In this document: piece after piece, positions 1-11,436 of the stretch
Position numbering within the stretch: position 1 is the first letter of the stretch
How the letters are laid out: each line of letters starts with the position of its first letter
Assembly (NCBI GenBank): GCA_011800805.1
Contig: MPNW01000126.1
Span: 92,335-122,423, forward strand
DNA length: 30,089 nt
Direction of reading: 5' to 3'
DNA from: Hirudo medicinalis
Taxonomy: Eukaryota > Annelida > Clitellata > Hirudinida > Hirudinidae
Made by a program: the position numbers and the translations under genes
The notes under the pieces: model-generated
What the model was told of the DNA's origin: nothing
Seen by the model: only the letters and a program-made list of their open reading frames with translations
The model's database searches: none

Positions 1-178
1 ATAAACTTATCGTGACGACCAAAACAATGGAAACACGATGCTATTGTTAAGTCATGTGAGCCTAATCCTAAGCAAAGAAATGTTCAATGTCATGAATATG
101 CAAATTGACATAATTGATATCAGTGGACATATTTGAAAACATTCATCCCCAGGCAATCAGAGCATCATATCAATCGAC

Positions 179-301
179 CTTCATGCCCTCCCATCTGGAG
201 ACAGCCCTTAGGGGTCTTAAAGCCCTCAGAGTCCTCAGTGCCCTGAAGGCGCCGATGTTTCCATACCCTGCACTTTCTGCTCCCAAGCTCAAAAGCGATA
301 T
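179..301 (-). CDS. Nav1: Nav exon 24: domain III S3 end and S4 voltage sensor
   Basis: 123 bp, acceptor cttcttgttcag. It encodes [19 protein letters not shown], then [20 protein letters not shown] and MK, the highly charged domain III S4. It is the last exon seen. The presumed donor, gtcgat, is weak, but the frame hits a TGA two codons on and the intron position matches other Nav genes (before VVVNAL). Confidence 0.93.
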
Positions 302-2472
302 CTGAACAAGAAGTGGTCGATATATAACTACTACTAACTACTTAATTATTATTCTGATACTGATTAACAATATATGATTGTTTATAATAACTTTTTATTA
401 AAATTTATATTATGATTGTTTATAATAACAATTTATTAAAATCAATGTTAAGACTGTTGTAATAACAATTTATTAAAATCTATATTATGATTGTTATAAT
501 AACAATTTATCAATCATTTAATTGAATTGATCAACAAATCGGATGCTAATGTAAGAGCAGTTGATTTATGCAGCATCGCTCGCACAGCACCACAGGTGCT
601 TTTGGCCAATCATTTACATGACAGGGCAAGCTCGGTCGCAAACACGACACGTCACAAACAAGACGGGTCGCACCCGTTGCCACCGTCACCCCCGCACGGA
701 AGAATGCAGCCCTTCGAGCTAACTTGCTCCCTAGATGTGATGTGACGACGAGTAAGGATCTAGGACGACCTAACAAATCCGTCAGTTTCGTTAACGACCA
801 ATTACCGTGACGATAACAAAGTCGAGCCAGCACCAGGCGTCCGTGAAGTACTTCTTGAAGCCATAGGCAGACTGTTTGATGACCATCTCGATGACGAAGA
901 TCACCGTGAAGACTTTGTCCATGACTTTGAGGATCAATTTGAGGATCCACCTCTCTGGGTTCTCGATGTACACGTCCTCGACGGCCTGGAGACAAGTTGA
1001 ACGGCGGCGAATTAGAGGTAGGAATAAATTATGCTTAAATATTAGCTCGTTAATGCGTCTCGAAATGTTGCATGTTTTGATAAATGAGTGATCTGACGCC
1101 CCGCGTGGCAATGCCGTTCTAATCCGGCAAACCCTCCGTCCAAACTGACACCTACCAGGGCAAGACTGCTCATGAGGATCATGAGTATGATGAAGGTCTC
1201 AAAGTAGTTGTTCTCGACCAGCTTGAACATGAAGAACCTGTAGCCGCCCCAGATCTTCCCGACGGTCGTCCTGTCGAAGGCGTCGAAGATGAAGCCGCAC
1301 TTCTTGACGCAGCATTTCGGGCAGCACTCGTCGGGGTACTTTATGAACACCACTTTCACCTGCGCCACGAGAGATTGAGAGGATTCAGAAAGATACTTCA
1401 GAAAAATGGTTTTCCATTGTTTGTAAATTATGTACAGACGCTTCTGACAGGCATGTGGAGCCTTACAAATTAACTGTTATTATTATTATTATTATTAATA
1501 TTATTAATATAATTATTAAAGGAAGCTGCCAAGTGAAAGATGAATGCCCTAGCAAAATAGGTGATCATTCAAAGCAGGTAACTCATATCGGTGCCAACAA
1601 ATTTGGACCAAAAAAACCGATTTACTGTTAAAGCATCAACAAGAATTTGTAATTCAGTAAAATAATAATAATAATATTATTGATAATAATAATATTAAAA
1701 TATGTTATTAATTGATGTTATTTTCAAAAAATGTATGCAAAACCTTTTATTGAGAAGATAGCAAGGTGCTAGGAAGTGTTGTTCAAAACACTGTCAAAAG
1801 CAATGTGGCTAACATGTGCTATATCTTATAATTCCTTAAGGAATATTTCAGTAGCTTAATGTGATTGTTGGACGAGTGAAAGGCAAAAGCCAACTCATAG
1901 GCAGCGACATTTGGTACCTAACTCCATCCCTAACCCTACCCCTACCCCTGACCCTAACCTACCCTTGACAACCCCTGATCCTAACCCTACCCTGACCCTA
2001 CCTCATGACCCTGGAAATCTCCATAGAACTGACAAAAGTCTTTGCCTGCCACTTCTCCAACGACCAATCTCTCATTTCCTATGCTAATGTAAGCTAATTC
2101 CATCTGTTGAATGGATGGTCATTAGCTATCCTCATCATGCATCCTCAGGAGCTCGTGACCTTTAGAGGCAACAGCATTAATTCATGCACTAAAACCCTCT
2201 CCAACTATCAATCTGCCTTCCATTTATCCCGTCACAGGCACCTGTCAGCAAACCATTCATTAAGGTGCACCTGACGCCACACCTTTCGGCAAACTTTCGA
2301 TCGCGTTCGAACCTTACTTCTGCTAGCCCAATACTCCAATACTACACTGTTGTTTTCTACCTGATTCTGCTCCATGACAATAATATTAATAGTAATAATA
2401 TTAATAATAATAATAATAATAACAACGATAATAATAGTAATAGTGATAATTATAATAATAACAATAGTAAAA

Positions 2473-2507
<35 letters not shown>

Positions 2508-5500
2508 GACAATAACAATAATAACAACAACTAATTTGTGTATCGCCTCATGCCTCTCCATCCAGTTAAAGGAATTGGCTCACCTGCCCCACCACTCGAA
2601 GGAAATATATTTTAAGCCACATAACGTATAATTAATCCAATGTTGATAGTTCATACATCAATTCACCTGACAGACCAATCATTCATTAATTCATCCATCC
2701 ATCTGCATAAAATCAATCAATCAATCAATTAATCAATCAATCAATCCATTCATCGATTCACATTCTGTCCACATTCCAGCCGCTCTTACCTCGTGGATCT
2801 CGGGCCCCTCGACGGTCCTTGCGGTGCTGGTGACGTCGTCGTAGGAGTAGGAGAACTTGGACATCATGCTCTTTTCCCCGTCGCCTTCCGTGGACGACGT
2901 CGACGAGGAGACCACGGACGATCCGTCGTCGTAGCTCGTGCCGCTCTTGATGCTCTGCTGGTGATGATGGTGATGCTGCTGGTGGTTGCAGGACGGATGG
3001 TGATTGCCCACCTGCGATCGGCGAACGGACGGATGGTTTCGAGGAGGAGGTGGGGTAAGATAACATTACCGGCATCGCCGATGACAACAAAAATAACTAT
3101 CTGCTGATTTAATGTTTTGGACAAACGCGATAGCAGCTCGCAATCTTTTTTTTTTCTGCTGCTAATAAAGTCGACTTGCGATGTAAACTTGCCGAGCACA
3201 ATTGGAACAACTGACGTACTTTGACTAACGCTTACGGTCCACTGACTTTTAAAATTACTAAATTGATCGTTAATTGTTATCATTTAAAGTTTCTAATGTG
3301 TTAATTAAATTTAATTATATTCAATTGAATTAAATCATTAATTAATAAGTTATAATTAATAAACGACCAATGAATCGAGAAATCACCTTGTCCCCCGTGG
3401 TCGCCAGCTCTGGAAAAGAAACATTAAATGAAGTTAAATTCTGGAAATTAAAACAGGCCAATCAAGGGTTTCTCAATGAATAATGTATTAATATCAATTA
3501 ATTAATTAATTTCAATAATTAATTAACAATTTTAATAATTTAAGAGTTTTTAACACTTAATTATATATTAATATTATAATATGATAATTATTATGTAATG
3601 ATATTCCAATAATATTATACAACCATAGAATATATTTATATTAATATAATTATTACATAATTACGATAGAGTCTCGTCGGCAATTAATTAATAATCGAGT
3701 AATAAGTAATGCATTTTTCGACGAGGATATCTAAAAATCTAAAAATAAAAAAAAAAAGAAGAGAAGAGAAATTCAATTGACAATTTATCATGCAGCATGC
3801 CTCTAGGGAAAACCCATGTACAGGTGTATAGCAATTCATCTGAAACTCCCAAACAAGAGTCAAAGGATCTCTATTTACTACAGGAAGTAAGCAAGTAGTG
3901 AGCGAGTAGGCAGGCAGGCTAGTAGTAGAAAAACAGAGAAGAGCGACAGAGAAGTGACGTTTTTAAATTGTAATTCCACCCCCAAAAAAGGGTCGAAGGG
4001 TGGGCGGACTTTTCGCCCGACATGCTAGGCACCTACCTCTGAGGTGGCCACCGGACGGTAGCAGACGTGGGGCGACTGGACGTGTTTGAGACGTCTGAGA
4101 GTGGCTAAACGATTACAGTTCATTCAAACTGTGCCTGGTAAGCGTTGCCATGTCAACATCACAGAGGCATAGAAGTTTAGGAAGAAGTACAGGTGTATTA
4201 GTCTAATCACTTGTCCACTACTCCATCCACTCATCGTCCAATCATCCATTCGCTCATTCTATTTTTACAGAACAACAATATTTTCCCCCAAAATCATTCG
4301 TAAACAAACCTCTGGTCGCAGTTGGCGACGTGCAGTCATACGCCTGGTACAGCTCGCCATTTTCGCCCTGCTCGATGGCCTGCGGGGTCACGATCTCCCC
4401 GTCGGCCAACAAAGGGTGCTTGGGCTTTTTAAAGCGATAGTAGAGATGAGACTTGACGTAAATGCAGAATCTGGTTATCCTGTCGATGGCCTCTTGGAGT
4501 TTGTTCGGTCCCTCGTCCTCTTCGCTGTGCTTCAAGCTCTCTGCCCCGAAGGAGCTCAACAGCAGGGCAAGAAACAAGTTCAGGACCTGATGTGGAGTGA
4601 GCAAGATCAAGGAAAGGTGATATGGAAAACTGCATCTAGCCGGTTCGAGTGGCTCACGTGTCCGAACGAGGAGTCACTGATTTTATTTTTTAGTATTTCA
4701 GTGAACGCAACACATTAAAATTGTTGCCATAACCTTCACATGCTGGAAGGCAACCCACTGAGCTAACCTCTACACTTTAGAGCTAACCACTTTAAAAGGT
4801 TATTGATCAACCGTGACAAGACTATTTTACTCATTCACTCGTTCAACTCGATCAACTCCTCGTTCCGCTCGTTCGCCCGCCACTAATCACCGACGCTCAC
4901 TCACCACGAGATTGCCGATGATCATGGTGAGCAGGAAAAAGGGAATGCAGTGGTAGCCGTTACAGTGGATGCAGTCCCACATGGACTGGATCCATTCCCC
5001 GCAGAGGACCCGAAAGACGATCATGAAAGCGTGCAGGAAATCGCAGAAGTGCCAGCCCGGCAGCTCTCCGTCGAATTTCTCGGCCACGTAGTTCGGCCCG
5101 AACAGTTGCATGCCCATGACGGCGAAGATGAAGATGATGATAGCCAGTACGAAGCACAGGTTGCCCAGGGCGCCCATGGTCCGGCCGATGATGCCGATGA
5201 GGAGGTTGAGGGTTGGCCAAGATTTGGCAAGTTTGAATACACGGAGCTTTTTGAAGGAGGGTACATTTACTCGAGTTATATTTTCAAATCTCGATGGCTT
5301 ATTATTTATCTCGAGAACAAAGACATAATATTCTTTTTGTCATTCACAATTGTCAGGATTGTCCTTAATCTTATCGCCTTGAAATACTATGACATCACTT
5401 ATTATCAACCTTAATTAGCAAAAGTGCATCTAAAAATAATCTCTTTTTCGACCAACCAATCTGAAGGATCGGAGAATGGAGAGACCTTTGACGCCGGAGA

Positions 5501-8500
5501 GTCCGAGCTCGACGAGGCTGAGGATGACGATGACAATGTCGAAGCAGCTCCACTTGTCCTCGAGGTATTTGTAGAGTCCCAGTGCCAGAATCTTGAGTCC
5601 GGCCTCAATGGTGAAGATGCAGGTGAACACCTGTAAGTTCAAATCTAGGCCATGGTAAAAGCTTTTGTGGAAGACAGTTTTTCCAACAACACTTTGATAC
5701 GTCTACTCATCAAAACCTCGAAGAAGGAGGCAAAGACTAGTTGTAAGATCATCATCACCAGCCTCATCATCACCACCACCATCATCATCAACATCACAAT
5801 TATCTGAAGCCCATCAACGGTCATTGCCGGCATCGCAACCACTGTAAAAACAACTTGGACTCGCACATAGTTGCCGTATTTGAGGGTGTGCTCGAGCTGG
5901 GTGCTCATTTTGTCGTGGTCCATGGCCATGAAAAGGGTGTTGATGACGATGCACAGGGTGATGAAGAGGTCGACGAAGGCGTCCATGATGAAGAGCTCGA
6001 TGATCCTGGCGAACCTGTACCAGCCGGGGCAGCACTCCCAGCCGAAGAGCAGCTGGTGGCACTTTGCCTTGAAGAATTCCTTTTTGCTCTGGCCCTCCTC
6101 CATGCCCAAGAAGTCTGGTTTAAGGCGGGATTTGAACTCGAGGCGACCGTATTGATGTCGAAGGATGATGGCAACATTTAATAATCAGTTAGTTATCTTG
6201 TATTGATTAAGTAATTAACGTCCGCAACGAGACGGTTCGGGCAATAAATACGACGACAGAAACAACTGCATAGCTAGGAAGGGAGGAGACATTCCATATT
6301 TGATGATGTTGTCATGACAACAGCCTCGGTGCCAAGACTTATTCTAAGATCACCGTCAAACAAAAGAGTGTCTTAATTCTGAATTCTCCTTCGTGTCCAT
6401 CCCTGGATGATGATCGATCGAGTACAGAGCAGGGCTCATCCATTTGTATTTCCCAAGCATCGACAATTGTCACGGTCGATGATGGACGAGCGAGCAGAAG
6501 CAAGAAGCGGTTTGAATGCAGACGAGCCGACTTTTAATAACAACGGCGCCGTTATCAACTTAAAATAATTTAAATCATGCAGTAAATTTTAAGTAATTAA
6601 TCGCCAAAGGGAGTGAAAAAATTAGAAATAAAAATATCATTTTTTTTGTTCAAAAATGAGCAAAATTACTTTTCTTCTTCGATGCCTCTTTGATCAGATC
6701 CTTTAGGACGAGGACGTCTGCAAATACAAATTCAAGAATTATTTTTAAAAGCAATAATAATAATTTATGCTCGGGCAATTTGGAAGCCAGTGCAAGAAGA
6801 GCCGGTTCGAATCCATCTTATGGCTTTGTAGGGGATTTTTGTATTTGTATTTAGCCAATCTTTTGAGTGCCTCGTGTATCCGAATGGGATGTGAAGGCAC
6901 TTTCTAATCGATCTACCATTTATATAGCGCCCCTACCCGATGGCGCTCCCTGGCGGCGCAGGCCGGGTTGCAAACACGGCACGTTGAAAAAGTTTTAAAG
7001 TGCACCTCGGTGATTCGAGGGGGTGTCAAGGAGAAGCCATATTATTACTAATCCATTCATATTCCTCATTATATCCTCACTCTCAACAACTATCATCATC
7101 GTAATCATCATCGCTGTCCTCAGCGTCATCATCATCAGCATGAAATCACCTTTCATGTCGATAGTGGTGTTGCTGGGAGTCCTGTATGCAAAGGTTGCAT
7201 CATTCAGCTTGTTCTTGTCGAGGTCCTGGTGTTAAGGTATTAATTATCATCATCATCATCATCATCGTCACCACCATCACCATCATCATCATCATCCCAT
7301 CACTGCCAACATCACGAATCCCATTGCATTTCCACCTTTATTTCATCACAACTATTAGTAACCGTCAAAAACATGACGTTATCCTTATCTAATCATTACC
7401 ACTTCAGGTGATATAGTGGAAACACACATCCACCATTTTACCACGTACATCTTTTGTTTTTCCAACAGTTATTCCTGCTCCACCAATGGCATTGGTGTTC
7501 AGGTTCCGTCCCCTTCCCGAAACCCAATGAAAGTGAGTGGGCTCGGTCCTTCTGAAATCGGGAAGCCTCATTCGGCTCTGGAGGATGTCTGCGGCCATTA
7601 GGGAGGTCGGGGTGGAAAGTAATTTGGGGGACTGAAAGTAAGGGTGTGTAGAGATAGAGCCCGATTGTCTGGAACTAGCAAATCTGGCGAAAGGAAAACA
7701 TCCAACATGAGGAAATATCTACAGAATATTGTATCGTATCATATCGTTATCAATGTATTTTATAAGCCTACTTGAATGCAAAAAAGAGAAATGCCAAACT
7801 ACTTCGTAAAATTCTCATGCAACGGCCGACCTGGTCTCCAGTTGAACCATGCGGTTCGGCTGCTGCTGGTACAGCCCCATTCCACTCCCGGCGCTGATGA
7901 GCGTCATGCTCGACCGAACACCGGTCTTGCTGGTGAGGTAGGCATTCCTGGCATTCTGGAAAGCGCAGAGGTCCTCAGAGGTCGGGGTCACGGCCGCCGA
8001 ATCGTCGGCAAACGGCAAGTCCAGGTTCTCAAGGCATGGAAGAACGAAGGGACCAGTGCTAAGAGCTGGCGATTGGTACAAGTTGTTGCTGAAGGGCTGG
8101 GGGGAGTAGCTAGGAGGTGGTACCGGGGGCTGGAAACGCCAGCTGAACTGACTTCCCCTGTGTAAGGCCAGGGAGGGAGAGTCTGGATGGCTTGACATTG
8201 ACTGAAAGTTAAATAGATGTTATATTGTTAGATTGTAAGGTCTTTTGTTCGTGACTTAGGACAGTTAAAACCGTTTCAAACAGTTGATGACGTCGAGCAC
8301 AAAAAAGACATGAAAACAATGTAGTAAGGATAGCGTCACTGGTTACGACACGATATTTTTAAACTTAATTTTTACACTTGACCGATCCTTCACTTGGGAG
8401 AGACTCATCTCCGGTCGAATGAATATCAGCAACATTGCCTCAATAATAGCAACAACAACAGCAACAACCTTTACATCGATGGCGGAGTTGTTGACCTCCG

Positions 8501-11397
8501 ATCTCTTCCGAGAGCTTTCCGCCGACCTGAGGCTAGCCCCGTCCCCCTTCTGGTACCCGTCCGCCTGACCGGCGAGAGCGGATTGTGGACTCTTGGGCTG
8601 AAATTCCTCTGCCGCTTCCTCTGCCAGCAGTGCTGCGGCTGCTGCGTCTTCCATCTCTTGTTGTTGCTAGGAGCAACAAGAAGCAATGAACTTTGTTGAT
8701 GGATGGATGCAAAATCACAATCTGAAGTCTGCCAATTCGCACCCCAGCTCTTACGAGCATAATTAATACTCCTGTTTGTGCATTGGTCTAAGGGCCACAT
8801 CCATTAATTTCCGCGAAAATCATCATTGTCGTCACCATCATCTTCATCATCATTGTCACCATCATCACCACTGCCATCATTATCACCAAAAGCAATATCA
8901 AAATACGTAAGTATATTTTATTCCTAAGCTACCAACAGCCCACTCATCAGGGACGAACTACGACCGAAACGATATGGCCGACGAAAATCCACCATCATGG
9001 CATTCCTTTCCGACCCACACCACATGAGCACGCCTGCCATTTCACCGAATCCTTTTCCCCCAAACCAACTATCATCTCTTGCAGCTCCTGTTCTTCCAGT
9101 GCTTCGGCGTCGGCGTCCTGCTTTCGACAGTCGTCGTAGGACATGGCGACTATGGCAAGAATCAGATTGACGAGGTAGAACGACCCGAGGAAGATGACGA
9201 TGACGAAGAAGAACATGTGGAAAGGCCCGTTGGCCTTCAGAGTCTGAAACGAGGTCGTGAGGATTGAAAAAAAAAAAAACAACAACGAATCAATCGACTT
9301 TAAGATTTCAATCAGAGAGCTTGAAGGCCGAATGAGTTGTGGAATTTAAACAATTTAAACTTTTTCTCACTAGCGAAATGAAACTCGCTTCCCGACGCGC
9401 GCGCAACTGCCAAGAACAAAGCGATTAAGCTGCAAATTAATGATTCAGCCAGGTTAATAATAATTAAGTAAAAGAAATCTAAAAAAAAAAAACAGATTTG
9501 TAACATTGTTAATAAAAGTACACTTTATATGGCTGTTATTTAATTTAAAGCAACTAAACAACAACAACAACAACAATTGAACGAATCGGTCACCAACTGC
9601 TCAGCTAACCAGTTGGTAGAGGTCCTCCCAGAAATCCTGGGTCATGAGCCTGAAGGCGCAGAGAAGCGCCCACCCGAAGTTGTCGAAGTTCGTGTAGTTG
9701 TAGTTCGGGTTGAAGCCAGACTCCATGCACGTGTAGCCCTCCGCACAGGCACTGTGCGGTTTATTTATTTATTTATGCTTTCATTATTTAAACCCACTTT
9801 TACATTTGCCTACTGGAATTCTTATTCATAATTCATAATGGCGTGCAGGTTGGCCGAATGGGTTACGTTCCTGCATACGGCGGTAATGGCAACAGTCGTA
9901 ATGTGTCGTGTTCGAAACCCAGCCTGCACTGCCGCAAGCGCCCTTGGGAAGGAGCGCTATATANAACAGTCGTAATGTGTCGTGTTCGAAACCCAGCCTG
10001 CACTGCCGCAAGCGCCCTTGGGAAGGAGCGCTATATAAATGGTTGACAAGAAGCGCCTCTGACGCTATGCATATGGCGCTATATAAATGAACTGCATTTT
10101 ATAATACACATTTATCGAACGTTATCCCATCGCGTCCCGATAAAGTTTTCTTCGAATGGGCGAATTGCTTTTACCTTCCTCCGCATATTTTTCCGTCCAC
10201 GTTGTCGGGGTAGTTCTGCCACCTGCCTGTTGATGATGATGATGATGGTAGCGATGATGATGATGATTACAAATTATACTAGCAACGTCCTTAAAATGAG
10301 AATCTCTGCAACATCAAATAAAAGCAAATTGATTGGATTTGTGCAAATCTCCAATCGATAATTCCTCACTGACATTTTGTCACTTTTCAAGGGCGCCCGC
10401 AACATCGCATCGGACAGGAATTATACATTCTGTCGTAAACAATTTCCTCACACCGTAACAATTTAAATACCCTAACAATTTAAATACCCTAATGGTTTAA
10501 ATGTCCTAACGGTTTAAATCACCCATCAACCCAGTCAGTCTACTCATTTACTTTTGTTGCTTGCATAGGCCCTCCGCTCGACTTTGGACAGTAGTTCGAA
10601 CTCGGTCACGTTGTCCGGAGTTTCTATGCACTTCCTCATCAGTCGCCCCTGGTAGAGCTGGAGCCCGATGAGAGCAAAGATGGACAGAACAAAGAGGGAA
10701 AGAATCATCACGTCCCTCAGCCTCCTTACTGCCTCCATGAGGGCACCGACTATGGTCTTGAGTCCTGAACACGTCTCATGGTGTACTAAGGAGTCTAAGG
10801 TAAGGCAGTGTATGTTCTTAGGACTAACCTGGCACCACAGCTACTGTCTTGAGTGCCCGGAACACCCTGAAAGTCCTGAGCACGGCCATCTTTCCACCCG
10901 AATCCTTCGACACTATTGTCATGTACCTGGAATGACGTCACACAGCCAGGTTTGAATCAAAAGTTCGATACTAAAATAATGACAACAGGTAGCAGATAAT
11001 ATGGATAAAAACAGGTGCATTCTTGCACGTGGGTACAGTGTGCAGGGTTGTCGAACAACATTAGGATCTAGGAATATTTACAACAGAGAACGCGAAGATC
11101 GACCGACAGAAGAACGAAAGACACGACAGGCAAATCGACACGTACTCATACAATGTCACTGCAAGGTACTAACGCAGAAGAGACGACTATGAAGTCGAGC
11201 CAGTTCCAAGCATCTCTGAGGTACGTGAAATCGGCCAGAATGAATCCTCTGGCAAGCATCTTCACCGTTCCCTCCACGGTATAGATGACGGTGAATATCA
11301 GCCTGAGAGGTGGAACTAAGTCATTGTCATCGACAACTTTAACCAGACAGCTTGTAAGGTATAAGCTAATCATCTATTAATATTATTAGTGTTGTTG

Positions 11398-11436
<39 letters not shown>

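Noticed and set aside
114..305. Plus-strand open frame [20 protein letters not shown] that resembles an S4 voltage sensor
   Set aside because: It is the antisense shadow of the true domain III S4 exon on the minus strand (179-301), which has matching splice sites and a better sequence.
4950..5414. 154-codon plus-strand open frame
   Set aside because: Antisense shadow of Nav exon 17, with no family motifs.
5855..6181. 108-codon acidic plus-strand open frame
   Set aside because: Antisense shadow of Nav exon 15.
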